DNA from: VXYL01 sp965116935 | GTDB lineage: Bacteria; Pseudomonadota; Gammaproteobacteria; Pseudomonadales; Azotimanducaceae | Direction: 5' to 3' | Assembly: GCA_965116935.1 (NCBI GenBank) | Contig: OZ220737.1 | Coordinates: 806,001-870,000, forward strand | Length of the DNA stretch: 64,000 bases | Part shown: positions 16,132-25,386 of the stretch, in pieces | How the letters are laid out: the number at the start of each line of letters is the position of its first letter | Position numbering within the stretch: position 1 is the first letter of the stretch | Notes under the pieces: generated by a model | Databases searched by the model: none | The model's input: only the letters and a program-made list of their open reading frames with translations | What the model was told of the DNA's origin: nothing | Position numbers and translations under genes: made by a program

Positions 16132-17084
16132 CCCCACCGCTTCCGACACAGACATTTCGTCCCTCATGCGCGAGGGACGATTTCGCACGCACAGCGCTCG
16201 TCCTGGATTGGATGCTCCAGCACGTCAACGCAATGATCGGCCCGGGGTTCGTTGCGGAGGACTGTTTGAGCAACGGCTCCCGCAAAGGTCAGACGAGGTG
16301 CCGTGGAGGTATCGCGGTGTCCATCCTCCGGGGCAGCGATGTGCGAAGTCGCCCCAGACGCACGTGGGGCGAGATGTTTGCTGTGGAATTCCTGAGGTAG
16401 CGGGCCGGTCGTCGGACATGAGGGCTCCCGGCACGTCGGGCACCGGTGTCGAACGGCATGGTCCGCGCCGTGTGCGGCGACGACGGTTCGTGCGCGAGGC
16501 TGCCCCGGGGTTGTGGTCGCGCGAGCGAGGCCATCGTGGGTCTGGCCTCAGGCGTTGGCCCAGTTGACCGCGAGCGAGCCGTCCTCCAGAGACTCGAGGA
16601 TGGCGAACTCGGCCAGCTTCGCGCGTTGCATTTGACGACCTTCCCAATGGCCTTCCCGAGCTTCAACGCCCTGCGGTTCTGGTCCGACCACGTGCTGGCG
16701 CTGAAGGAGCAGCTAGCGGTGATGGACGAACCCCCACTCGCCATATAGGGCGCGTCATTTGATGAAGCAAATGGCGGCCTTCCAACCACGCAAACTAGCG
16801 GCTGCTGGTTCACGGGCTGCGTCCTCGGCGGTCGTGATGCTGCTGCTGAGAGAACGCCATGTGCGCAAGGTGACGAACAGCCGGGCCGTGCAAGTCGAGA
16901 GCGAGACGTGGCGGGTGACGAAAACGGGCCCCGGGCGTCCCGACTGCAGGGTGCCGACGTGCCGGTATGCAAGCAGTGCTTTCGACGGCCGCGTGACCGT
17001 GCTGCGGGAGGGCCGCGAACGGCCAAGCACGCCAGTTAGGGTTAGGGCGTTCTAGCGCCAGAAGTCCCTCGCGCGCGCTGCACC
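16132..17084. other. region without a supported gene
   Basis: About 950 bp between the coiled-coil gene and the envC-like stop. Open frames of 95-245 codons occur on both strands but lack ribosome-binding sites and family features. Visible items are a repeat of the preceding gene's 3' end (about 16185-16215), an 8-bp-stem hairpin at 16158-16179 (CGTCCCTC/GAGGGACG), and a 27-bp sequence at 16373-16399 that recurs inverted at 50196-50222. It is probably decayed accessory DNA. Confidence 0.5.
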
Positions 17085-18260
17085 CTACGGGTCGCCTAGC
17101 CATGTCATCGGGTCTGTCGGTTCGCCGTCGGCGCGCACCTCGAAGTACACGCCCACATCGGCGCGGCCGCCGCTCTGGCCGGCGGAGGCGATGGCTTCGC
17201 CGCCGGACACCCAGTCGCCTTCCTTTTTGTAGATCGCGTCGCTGTGACCGTATAGCGACAGGTGGCCGTTGCCGTGATCGACGATGGTGAGAAGGCCAAA
17301 GCCGCGCAGCCATTCCGCGAACACGACGCGGCCGTTGGCGACGGCGATGACGTCTTCGCCAGGGGAGGCGCTGAACTGCACGCCTTCCCATGTCATGCGG
17401 CCGCCGGCGCGGTTCTGGCCGAAGCGGTTGACGATCTCGCCTTGCACGGGCCAGGGCAACTTGCCGCGTGATTCCACCAAATCAAGCCCGGACAGCGCCG
17501 GCGGCACTTCGCGGGATGTCGGGTCCGCCGCGGGACGCTGTGCCAAGGCCGTCAGCAGGGATTCGAGCCGTTCCCGGTCTCGCCGGAGGCGCTCGCGCAA
17601 GGCGGCGCGGTCGCTCCGTTCGGCTTGCAGGAGGTCGATGGCGTGCTGGCGCTCCGAGCGGGTTTGCACCAACGCCTTGCGACGTTCCTGTAGGGAAGTG
17701 CGCGCCTGGGTGAGAACAAGCCGCTCGCCGGCGACTCGGTCGGCGTTGCCGGCGAGCGCTTCGAGGGTGGCGCGAAACGAAGCCAGCGACTCGGCCCGTG
17801 CCCGCGCGAAATGGCCATGCATCCGCACGGCGCGGTCAAACTCGTCCGGGTCTTCGTGATTCAGCAGGGCCTTGAGGAAATCACGGCGAGGGTGCCGCCA
17901 AGCATCGCGGATGTGCTGGGCGATGCGCTCAGCCTGCTCCACTCGGGCAGCCTCCAACGCAGCGCGCTCGTCCTGCACCGACTGCACGCGCACCGAAGCC
18001 TGCGCCTGTTTGCGGGTGAGTTCGCGCATCTGTCGCGTGAATTCGTCGATGCGTCGGTCGGCATTCGCGAGTTCCCGCTGCTGCTCGGCCATGCGCCGGT
18101 CGGCGTCGGTGAGCCACGTGTCGAGGGCATTGAGTTGCTCCACGACATCGCCAAGCTGGCGCCGGGCTTCCGCGTCCTCTCCTTGCGCTGCGGTCGCGTT
18201 GGTCGCGACGAGGATGGCGAGCCCCGCGAGCAGCAGGGCCCCGCGCCTTTCAACCGGCAC
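17085..18260 (-). CDS. EnvC-like LytM/M23-domain protein (murein hydrolase activator)
   Basis: 391 aa, GTG start overlapping the end of gpmI by 11 nt. A signal peptide (about 1-25, LLLAGLAILVATNATAA) leads into two long coiled-coil stretches (about 28-110 and 160-245) and a C-terminal LytM domain (about 270-391). The LytM metal-binding HxxxD and HxH are not kept: the sites read VNRFGQNRAGG and VYFEVRADG, as in EnvC. It should therefore be a non-enzymatic activator of AmiA/AmiB-type amidases in cell separation. The order with gpmI is common in Gammaproteobacteria. A copy of its last 497 bp lies at 13945-14441. Confidence 0.88.
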   Translation of the reverse strand: MPVERRGALLLAGLAILVATNATAAQGEDAEARRQLGDVVEQLNALDTWLTDADRRMAEQQRELANADRRIDEFTRQMRELTRKQAQASVRVQSVQDERAALEAARVEQAERIAQHIRDAWRHPRRDFLKALLNHEDPDEFDRAVRMHGHFARARAESLASFRATLEALAGNADRVAGERLVLTQARTSLQERRKALVQTRSERQHAIDLLQAERSDRAALRERLRRDRERLESLLTALAQRPAADPTSREVPPALSGLDLVESRGKLPWPVQGEIVNRFGQNRAGGRMTWEGVQFSASPGEDVIAVANGRVVFAEWLRGFGLLTIVDHGNGHLSLYGHSDAIYKKEGDWVSGGEAIASAGQSGGRADVGVYFEVRADGEPTDPMTWLGDP

Positions 18261-19812
18261 TCTGACGCCACGCTGCAGCGCACTGGGACAAGGGCCGTCC
18301 GGTCATCTCCTTCGGCATCGGGATGCCCATGAGTGTGAGCAGGGTCGGGGCAACGTCGGCAAGAGTGCCGCCTTGGGAGAACGTCACCTCGTCTGGGCCG
18401 AGGTACACGAGCGGCACTGGCGATGAGGTGTGGGCCGTGTGCGGCTGTTCGCTCAGGTGGTCGATCATGCGTTCGACGTTGCCGTGGTCGGCGGTGATGA
18501 GGCAGGTGGAGCCGGTTCGCTTCACCGCGGCTTCGATGCGGCCGAGGCACTCGTCGATCGTCTCCACCGCCTCCACCGCGGCGTCGAAGACGCCGGTGTG
18601 TCCCACCATGTCGCCGCCGGCGAAGTTGCAGACGATGGCGTCGAACTCGCCCGTCTCGATCGCACGGACGAGCCGGTGGGTTACCTCGCGCGCAGACATG
18701 GCGGGGGCGAGATCGTAGGTGGGCACAGAAGGCGAGGGTACCAGCATGCGGCTTTCCCCGGCGAACGGCTGCTCCCTGCCACCCGAGAAGAAGAACGTGA
18801 CGTGGGCGTACTTCTCCGTCTCGGCGATGCGAAGCTGGGTCTTGCCGAGGCTGGCGAGCACTTCGCCGAAGGTGTGACTCGGCACTTCGTTGTCGAACGC
18901 GCAGGGCGCCTCGATGTCGTCCGCATAGCGGGTGAGGGTGACGAAGGCGCTCAGGCGGACACGTTGGCGGCTAAAGCCGTCGAAGTCCTCGGCGAGGAAG
19001 GCTCGGCTGAGCTGACGGGCGCGGTCGGCGCGGAAGTTCATGAAGACGACGGCATCGCCGTCGGCGATGCCCTGTTGGCCATCCGCCCCCACCAATGTCG
19101 GCTGGACGAACTCGTCGGTTTCGCCGCGCTGGTAGGCGGCGTCCAGCGCCGTCATGGGATCGTCGAACCGGAATGCCGCTTCGCCGCGCACCAGGGCGTC
19201 GTAGGCGCGCTCGATGCGGTCCCAGTGCCGGTCGCGATCCATCGGGTAGTAGCGCCCCGCAATCGAGGCGATGACACCTGGGGTGTCTTGCTCGAAGCGC
19301 TTGAGGGACGGCGCTGCGCTCTTGGGAGGCGTGTCGCGACCGTCGAGGAACGCGTGCAGACGCACCGAGGCTCCCCGCTTGATCGCATGGGTAACGAATG
19401 CCGCAACTTGGTCTTCGTGACTGTGAACGCCCCCCGGCGACAAAAGCCCAAGCACGTGCAACGCCCCGCCGCTCGCGAGCGAAGCATCAATGGCACCTTC
19501 CAGCGCCGGATTCGCAAAGAAGTCGCCCGTGGCGATGGCATGGTCGATGCGCGTGAGGTCCTGACGCATGACGCGCCCCGCACCCAGGTTCATGTGCCCA
19601 ACTTCGGAGTTCCCCATCTGCCCGGCAGGCAACCCCACATCCTCCGACGATGCCGACAGCAGCGTGGTCGGCGCCTGCGCCCACAGCCGATCCCACACCG
19701 GCGTGTGCGCGGCCGCGATGGCATTCTCGCGCTGCCCCGGCTCCGCCGGCGCCTGGGCATGCCCCCAACCGTCGAGTACGACCAAGAGGGTGGTTGGCGC
19801 AACGGCCTGCAT
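18250..19812 (-). CDS. gpmI: 2,3-bisphosphoglycerate-independent phosphoglycerate mutase
   Basis: 520 aa, normal length. It interconverts 3- and 2-phosphoglycerate in glycolysis and gluconeogenesis with Mn2+. The N-terminal metal-binding VVLDGWG and the phospho-acceptor Ser in QMGNSEVGHMNLGAGR are present, as are HSHEDQ, FMNFRADRAR and the C-terminal metal sites NFAGGDMVGHTG and ITADHGNVE. It starts 5 nt after the stop of the dCTP-deaminase-like gene and runs 11 nt into the envC-like gene, so the four genes from 20665 down to 17085 look like one transcription unit. Confidence 0.96.
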   Translation of the reverse strand: MQAVAPTTLLVVLDGWGHAQAPAEPGQRENAIAAAHTPVWDRLWAQAPTTLLSASSEDVGLPAGQMGNSEVGHMNLGAGRVMRQDLTRIDHAIATGDFFANPALEGAIDASLASGGALHVLGLLSPGGVHSHEDQVAAFVTHAIKRGASVRLHAFLDGRDTPPKSAAPSLKRFEQDTPGVIASIAGRYYPMDRDRHWDRIERAYDALVRGEAAFRFDDPMTALDAAYQRGETDEFVQPTLVGADGQQGIADGDAVVFMNFRADRARQLSRAFLAEDFDGFSRQRVRLSAFVTLTRYADDIEAPCAFDNEVPSHTFGEVLASLGKTQLRIAETEKYAHVTFFFSGGREQPFAGESRMLVPSPSVPTYDLAPAMSAREVTHRLVRAIETGEFDAIVCNFAGGDMVGHTGVFDAAVEAVETIDECLGRIEAAVKRTGSTCLITADHGNVERMIDHLSEQPHTAHTSSPVPLVYLGPDEVTFSQGGTLADVAPTLLTLMGIPMPKEMTGRPLSQCAAAWRQSAG

Positions 19813-19817
19813 GGTTG

Positions 19818-20384
19818 CTACCGTCGTTTGCGCGGGATGGGGTCTGATTGGAACTGGAATATGTCGTCGGCCCCGTAAGCGTCAGAGGGCTGCAAGGGCG
19901 TGCTGAGCGGCAAAAACATCAACTGCGCTGGCTCGTCGACTTCGGCTCGAAGCCGTACTGTGGCAGGGCCCACGTTGGAAATCTCGAGGACTATCGTACC
20001 GGTGAATCCCGGATCGATCTTTGGCGCGGTTAGGTGAACGCCCAGTCCAACTCGTGCCCAACTGCTTCGACCTTCTAGCATTCCCATGAGATCGGGTGGA
20101 ATCGTCACCACTTCCAATGTCTGGGCGAGGACGAAGCTTCGTGGCTTGAGGTCGAAATGGTTTTGGTTCTCGGCATGGCACCAAAGATCCGAGGACTGGA
20201 ACACCGAAGGTTCCATCTGGATCGATGTAATGTGGCGCGGGAAATCGCCGGCAAAGGTCGCGAATTTCCGACCCAGCCGGAGGTTTACGGACACAGGCCC
20301 AAGGCGTTCCTCGCTGGGCGGCGGCTGGATCTTGACGCTCCCCGAGCGAAGGCGTTGCAAAATGTCCGGCTTGGAGAGAATCAA
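19818..20384 (-). CDS. dCTP deaminase-like protein
   Basis: 188 aa, close to the ~190 aa of bacterial Dcd. The substrate loop EGRSSWARVGLGVHLTAPKIDP (split: EGRSSWAR then TAPKIDPGFTG) and the catalytic Glu in IVLEISN are all kept, so deamination of dCTP to dUTP, or of a related nucleotide, is likely. The N-terminus (MILSKPDILQRL) is also typical. The GC content and codon use do not stand out. It overlaps a small unknown gene by ATGA upstream and ends 5 nt before gpmI. It could be the housekeeping enzyme or an accessory one: some dCTP deaminases act in phage defence by depleting dNTPs. Confidence 0.85.
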   Translation of the reverse strand: MILSKPDILQRLRSGSVKIQPPPSEERLGPVSVNLRLGRKFATFAGDFPRHITSIQMEPSVFQSSDLWCHAENQNHFDLKPRSFVLAQTLEVVTIPPDLMGMLEGRSSWARVGLGVHLTAPKIDPGFTGTIVLEISNVGPATVRLRAEVDEPAQLMFLPLSTPLQPSDAYGADDIFQFQSDPIPRKRR

Positions 20385-20665
20385 CTCGCTACAGCCACGC
20401 GTTCCACGGGACCTTGGACAAGGCGGCTTTTGGGCGCGTAGCCCGGAATCTTCGCCCTAAACGTAGTGCCATCGACATCGACGATCTGCGCAAGCACCTG
20501 ATCGGTGCCCTCGCTTTCGCCGCCCCGCAGCCAGCGAATGTCGACGAACCCGAACCATTGCCCGATCTCGTCCTCGACCAGAACCATTCGCTCATTGGAG
20601 AACGGGCCGGGCTTTACCTGACAGGGCAGCCACATCTTTGAGCCGATTGGAAGTTCCACCTTCAC
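20381..20665 (-). CDS. small hypothetical protein co-transcribed with the dCTP-deaminase-like gene
   Basis: 94 aa from a GTG preceded by AAGG. The sequence is beta-strand rich (KMWLPCQVKPGPFSNERMV, QVLAQIVDVDGTTFRAKIP), without signal peptide or membrane segment. Its stop overlaps the start of the deaminase-like gene by ATGA, so the two are translationally coupled. No family is recognised. Coupling suggests a partner or regulator of the deaminase, but nothing more can be said from the sequence. Confidence 0.7.
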   Translation of the reverse strand: MKVELPIGSKMWLPCQVKPGPFSNERMVLVEDEIGQWFGFVDIRWLRGGESEGTDQVLAQIVDVDGTTFRAKIPGYAPKSRLVQGPVERVAVAS

Positions 20666-20783
20666 CCCTTTGCCTTCTTAAGGTCCAACAGGAATTTTAT
20701 ACAGCCTTCCTTGGTTGCATCAACCTCAGATTTGAGCTCCATCCTCTACGTATTTTGGCTGCGTGGCAGCCACCTTTTTTGAT

Positions 20784-22937
20784 TCACATCCCCGCGGAAT
20801 CCGCCCCCGTCCCAAAGGCCCATGTCGAAGCTACCTGGTTGGCGAGTTCGGGGGAATCCGGTAAGGAGTCGCCGATGCGGGTGGCCACGGGGACCAGGGC
20901 TGCGTCCTCGGCGAGATCCGCGACGCGGAACGCCTGCTCGCCGGTTTGGCGGGTGCCGAGGATGTCGCCGGGGCCACGCAGTTCGAGGTCCCTCTCGGCG
21001 ATCACGAAGCCGTCGTTCGTCTTGCGCAGCACTGCGAGGCGCTGCGTCGCCACCTCTGACAGCGGCGGTTGGTAGAGGAGCACGCAGTCGCTGCGGGCGC
21101 TGCCGCGGCCGACGCGGCCGCGCAGTTGGTGGAGCTGAGCGAGGCCCAATCGTTCCGCGTTGTCGATCACCATGAGGGAGGCGTTGGGCACATCCACGCC
21201 CACTTCGATGACTGTCGTGGCCACCAGCAAGTCGATTTCCCCGGCCTTGAACGCGGCCATGGCGGTGGCCTTCTCCGTCGCCGGCAGGCGGCCGTGCACC
21301 AAGGCGGAGCGCACGTCCGGGAGCATTTCCTGCAACTCGTCGAAGGTCGTGGTGGCGGCTCGCTCCGGGTCTCTGGGCGCGGTTCCGAATGCGATGCTTG
21401 CCGGCGCATCACCGGCTGTCGTGGCCTCGGCTGCCTGCGCTTGCCCGGCAACGCCCTCCTCGCCTTCCTGGCCGTCGATTACCGTGCAGACCCAATACAC
21501 CTGCGCGCCAGCCGCCACGGCTTGGCCGACGCGGGCGATCACGTCGTTTCGTCGCGACATGGCCACCACCCGAGTTCGCACGGCCTGACGACCGGGCGGC
21601 AGCTCGTCGATCACGGAAACATCCATGTCGGCGTAGAGCGCCATCGTCAAGGTGCGGGGGATGGGCGTGGCGGTCATCACCAGGTGGTGGGGCACCTCCC
21701 CCTTGTGCCGCAGCATCATGCGCTGCTCAACGCCAAAGCGGTGTTGCTCGTCGACGATGGCGAGAGCGAGCCTTTGGAACTCCACCCCAGACTGAAACAG
21801 GGCGTGAGTGCCCACCACCACAAGGTCTTCGCCACCTTCCACCGCCGCTAGCCGAGCTCGTCGTTCCGCGGCGGCAAGCCGCCCGGTCAAGAGGGCGACG
21901 CCGATGCCGAGGGGCCCGAGCCAGGCGCTGAGCGTCTCGAAATGCTGCTCGGCAAGGATTTCGGTGGGTGCCATGAGCGCCGTCTGGCAGCCGTGTTCCG
22001 CAGCGCGGATGGCGGCGAATGCGGCGATGACCGTCTTGCCCGAACCCACATCGCCCTGCAGCAGTCGCATCATGGGCACGTTCGTGGCGAGGTCGTTCAG
22101 CACATCCCGCGCCACGCGAGCCTGCGCGCCGGTGAGGCGGAAGCCCAGATTGCGCAGCAGCTCGCGTCCAAGCTGCCTTGCCGGTGGCAGTGGCGTGGCT
22201 GTGAGACCTCCCCTTGCCGCCCGACGGCGCTTCATCACCAGATAGTGCGCGAGCAGCTCGTCCAGCACGATGCGGCGGCGCGCAGCGGCAAGCCGCGCCG
22301 TGCGCGCCTCCTGTGCGTCCTCGGCACCGCTGTCGTTCATGGCCCCGCCGTGGATGCAGCGCAGGGCATCGAGCAGCAACGGGAAGTCCTGACCCGGCAG
22401 GGGGATTCCGAACGCCTCGTCAACGTCCGATAGCGCCGCTTGAATCCATCCCGCGAGGCGAGCGCTGGCGATGCCTTCGGTTTGTCGATACACGGGCGTC
22501 AGTGCGGGTGCCGGCGGTGGCGGTTCCGACGGGAACAGGCGGTACTCGGGATGCACCATCTCGAGACCCAAAGGACCCATCCGCACGGCCCCGAAGCACC
22601 GCACCCAAGCACCGGGCGCGAATGACTCCCGCTGCCCCCGGGAATAGTGGAACAGGCGCATGGCCAGCCGGCCACTGTCGTCCTGCAGACGCACCAGCAG
22701 GGAGCGGCGGCGACCGTAGTTCAGCTCCGCCCCCAAGATTTCCCCGGCCACGAGGCATTCGGTGCCAGCGGCGAGTTCGCCGAGTGGCGTCGTCCGCGTG
22801 CGGTCTTGATATCGCAGCGGCAGATGCAGCAATAGGTCCCGGACTTCGGCGATGCCAAGACGAGCAAGCCGCTTGGCGGAGCCCGGGCCCACACCCCGCA
22901 GCGCCGTCACGGAGTCGCGAAGCTTCAGTCCGCCCAT
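20784..22937 (-). CDS. recG: ATP-dependent DNA helicase RecG
   Basis: 717 aa from the ATG at 22937 (MGGLKLRDSVTALRGVGPG); a TTG 12 codons upstream is the alternative. The N-terminal wedge/OB domain carries LHLPLRYQDRT, and the helicase core has Walker A QGDVGSGKTV, the DExH-type IVDEQHRFGVEQR, MTATPIPRTL and a C-terminal QLRGRVGRG. RecG reverses stalled forks and branch-migrates Holliday junctions. The length is a little above E. coli RecG owing to an insert between two helicase motifs (about residues 495-525, GEEGVAGQAQAAE). It lies alone, downstream of the dcd/gpmI operon's promoter region. Confidence 0.97.
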   Translation of the reverse strand: MGGLKLRDSVTALRGVGPGSAKRLARLGIAEVRDLLLHLPLRYQDRTRTTPLGELAAGTECLVAGEILGAELNYGRRRSLLVRLQDDSGRLAMRLFHYSRGQRESFAPGAWVRCFGAVRMGPLGLEMVHPEYRLFPSEPPPPAPALTPVYRQTEGIASARLAGWIQAALSDVDEAFGIPLPGQDFPLLLDALRCIHGGAMNDSGAEDAQEARTARLAAARRRIVLDELLAHYLVMKRRRAARGGLTATPLPPARQLGRELLRNLGFRLTGAQARVARDVLNDLATNVPMMRLLQGDVGSGKTVIAAFAAIRAAEHGCQTALMAPTEILAEQHFETLSAWLGPLGIGVALLTGRLAAAERRARLAAVEGGEDLVVVGTHALFQSGVEFQRLALAIVDEQHRFGVEQRMMLRHKGEVPHHLVMTATPIPRTLTMALYADMDVSVIDELPPGRQAVRTRVVAMSRRNDVIARVGQAVAAGAQVYWVCTVIDGQEGEEGVAGQAQAAEATTAGDAPASIAFGTAPRDPERAATTTFDELQEMLPDVRSALVHGRLPATEKATAMAAFKAGEIDLLVATTVIEVGVDVPNASLMVIDNAERLGLAQLHQLRGRVGRGSARSDCVLLYQPPLSEVATQRLAVLRKTNDGFVIAERDLELRGPGDILGTRQTGEQAFRVADLAEDAALVPVATRIGDSLPDSPELANQVASTWAFGTGADSAGM

Positions 22938-23090
22938 GTAAGGGATTCCACCACGGCTAGCCGCCAAACCCAAGCCTTGGCAAGGGCGCTAGTGCCCGCA
23001 GGCCGCACGAGGCCGTATCGGCCGTTTCCAACTCCTTCGCCCCGACGGCGGGGCAGGCGAGATGGCAGCCCCTATGAAGCCCTTCTTTGT

Positions 23091-24170
23091 TCAGGCTGTT
23101 GGGGAGGGCGCCATTTCGGCATAGAACGACCGCACACGTTCGACGATGGTGTCCACGTCATGCCGATGCAGTTCGCGCACGTCGAACAGGAGGAGACCCT
23201 CGTTCAGCTGGTGGTTGCGGGTGCGGATGCTCGGTGAACTGGCGGCTAGGTGTTGCACCAGGGCTTGCAGCACGGCAGGGGGCTCTCGGAGGCCCACCCG
23301 GCGGATGGGGCGACCGGCGCGGTCCGGGACAATGCAAGCGTTCGCGAACGACGAAAGTCCAGCATGGAGCGCCGCGAGAATGGCCTCGTCATCGCTCGCG
23401 GATGGTTCGAATCTGTCGAGCGCCGCCATGAGGCCCATGATCTGTTCCTTGCCCACCTTCATGGCGCGGGCGATGCCACGACCCTGCAGCTCGCACGCTT
23501 CGATGAGGTCGTGGCGACCGGCGATGAAGCCGCAGGTGGGGCCGCCGATGGCCTTGCCGCCGGAGTACGTCACGAGATCTGCGCCGGCCGCAACGTAGGT
23601 GCGGACATCGCTTTCGGCGGCAGCGTCCACCAAAACCGGAACGCCACGGCCGAGGCAAGCGTCGAGCGGCAGTCGATTCTGCTGCACTGCGTGGTGCGAC
23701 TTGACGTACACGATGGCCTTGGTGTCGGCGGACAACTTTGCGGCGAGGTCGTCCTCCGTCACGGCATCGAGGCTGCCAAACACCACCGGCCGGCCGCCGC
23801 CCAAGCGGATCATCTGCGTGACTTCGGCACCGAAATCCACGTCATGGCCGCGTTGGATCAGGATGTCTCTCGGTGCAGGAACATCGGGCACGCGCCGAAT
23901 CTTCTCGAGGTCGCGTCCGGTGAGGATGGCGGCGACCCCGATGGCGATGCCGGCGGCTGCCCCGGTGGTGATGCAGGCCGCCTCGGCGCCGGTGCGGGCA
24001 GCGATGCGTTGGCCGGCGGCACGGCGGAGCTCGGCCAGATCCACATGCGCCCGGGCCGCCTCGGCCTGCGCTTGGGCGACGGTCTCGTGTTGTGCCGATC
24101 CGCCGAGAGCGGTCATCTTGCCGGCCGCGTTGATGACCGTTTCGACGCTGATGCGGCGAAACGGATTCAC
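23091..24170 (-). CDS. SelA-like PLP-dependent enzyme (DgaE-type)
   Basis: 359 aa from a GTG whose GTGA overlaps the stop of the metallohydrolase upstream. The SelA/DgaE-type fold is seen from VINAAGKMTALGGS at the start, the small-residue TTGAAAGIAIGVAAIL, and the PLP-lysine region LVTYSGGKAIGGPTCGFIAGR (Lys in SGGKAIGGP). DgaE is D-glucosaminate-6-phosphate ammonia-lyase; other relatives act on amino acids or amino-sugar acids. The neighbours (metallohydrolase, FGGY kinase) suggest the last step of a route that opens, phosphorylates and deaminates an amino-sugar acid or similar compound. Confidence 0.85.
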   Translation of the reverse strand: MNPFRRISVETVINAAGKMTALGGSAQHETVAQAQAEAARAHVDLAELRRAAGQRIAARTGAEAACITTGAAAGIAIGVAAILTGRDLEKIRRVPDVPAPRDILIQRGHDVDFGAEVTQMIRLGGGRPVVFGSLDAVTEDDLAAKLSADTKAIVYVKSHHAVQQNRLPLDACLGRGVPVLVDAAAESDVRTYVAAGADLVTYSGGKAIGGPTCGFIAGRHDLIEACELQGRGIARAMKVGKEQIMGLMAALDRFEPSASDDEAILAALHAGLSSFANACIVPDRAGRPIRRVGLREPPAVLQALVQHLAASSPSIRTRNHQLNEGLLLFDVRELHRHDVDTIVERVRSFYAEMAPSPTA

Positions 24171-25297
24171 AAGGGCGCGTCCCGTTCGTGGTAGGTGCTG
24201 CCGATGGCGACGCCTTGGGTCTCGATGCGGCCGGGTACGGTGCGCAGTTCGCCCTCGGCGTCCTCCACCTGCCACGGTTCGGCGGTCTCCTCGAACACGG
24301 TGGCGTATGCCGGCCTGCCGACGGTGAAGCTTCCGAAGCCCAAATGTTCGAGGCCAACCGCTTGAGCCGGGGCCAGGGTGACCGCCCGCACCGTGTCCAC
24401 CAGCGACATGCCGAGCGCCCGCAGCTTGCTCATCGTGCGTGCCAGCGACACCGCATGGTGATCGAGGTTGCCGCGGTGCAGGTCCGAGCTGATCGTGTGT
24501 ACCGGCAGGCCCTGCGCCAGCGCCGTCTCGCAAACCCGGAAGCTGAACGATGAACGGCCATGTCCCACATCGACGATCACGCCCCGTTCCACCGCGTCGC
24601 GAAAGGCCGGTATCACCCGATCGCGATAGCCCAGAACGCCGCCTACCTTGCCGTGGTAGGTGTGGGTGACGATGTCGCCGGGGCGCAGCAGTTCGAGCAC
24701 GTCGTCGATGAGCGGCGGCGCGTTGCCGATGTGGAGCATCATGGGCTTGCCCACCAGTTCCGCCGCCTTGCGCGCCAGCTTCACCGCCTCGATGCCAAAG
24801 CTGCCGGTGTGCGAGGCGCTCGCGAGCACCTTCACGCCCACCAGCCAGTCGTGCCGCTCGAGCGCGCGCACGACACCGGGCAGGTCGCAAAGGTCCGGTC
24901 GCGAGGCGTGGCCTCCACCAAGGTTCGGCAGGCCCGGGCTGCCGATGTTGATGAAAGCAAACACCCGCGTTTGCTGCGTCTCATGGACGAAACGAGGGAA
25001 CGCGTCGATGGTGGTCGCCCCCGACGACCCGGCATCCACCACACAAGCCACCCCCTGCCGAGTGCCGATGCGGTCTGCTTCGAGACGAGCCGTGGCGAAG
25101 AGCGGGTGGCTGAAGACGTGCGTGTGCAGGTCGATGAAACCGGGTGCGACGAACGCGCCGTCCACGTCCACGACGCGATCCGCCGGCGCGTCAAGCGCGT
25201 CAACCACAAGGCCGTCGGCAATGTGAAGATCGTCGTCGCTAATCGTGCCGGCATCCACGTCGATACGCTTGCCGCCGGTGATGGTGAGCGTCGTCAT
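24167..25297 (-). CDS. amidohydrolase/deacetylase-family metallohydrolase (EF_0837/AHA_3915-like)
   Basis: 376 aa, cyclic amidohydrolase family. The first metal motif is FIDLHTHVFSH, with later GVKVLASASHTG (carboxy-Lys/His region), MLHIGNAPP, THTYHGK and the Asp in ISSDLHRGN. GAGGG precedes the ATG. Family members sit next to SelA-like PLP enzymes in Enterococcus and Aeromonas, exactly as here, with a 4-nt overlap. The reaction is probably hydrolysis of an N-acyl or ring amide of a small metabolite. Confidence 0.88.
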   Translation of the reverse strand: MTTLTITGGKRIDVDAGTISDDDLHIADGLVVDALDAPADRVVDVDGAFVAPGFIDLHTHVFSHPLFATARLEADRIGTRQGVACVVDAGSSGATTIDAFPRFVHETQQTRVFAFINIGSPGLPNLGGGHASRPDLCDLPGVVRALERHDWLVGVKVLASASHTGSFGIEAVKLARKAAELVGKPMMLHIGNAPPLIDDVLELLRPGDIVTHTYHGKVGGVLGYRDRVIPAFRDAVERGVIVDVGHGRSSFSFRVCETALAQGLPVHTISSDLHRGNLDHHAVSLARTMSKLRALGMSLVDTVRAVTLAPAQAVGLEHLGFGSFTVGRPAYATVFEETAEPWQVEDAEGELRTVPGRIETQGVAIGSTYHERDAPL

Positions 25298-25386
25298 CGT
25301 CCCTCTTCGCCTCGTCTCCCCTTGCGACTATAGCCCGGCGCACGTTTGCCCGAGGTGTTGAACGTCAGCGAACTGTCGTGACCGCC

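Noticed and set aside
16446..16748. 100-codon plus-strand frame after the coiled-coil gene
   Set aside because: No ribosome-binding site and no family resemblance; sits in debris.
17034..17050. Two TTAGGG units resembling telomere repeats
   Set aside because: Only two units in a bacterial-type region; chance.
24171..24890. N-terminal extension of the SelA-like protein
   Set aside because: It overlaps the metallohydrolase gene in another frame and has shadow-like Arg/Gly-rich composition; the GTG at 24170 gives the family N-terminus.
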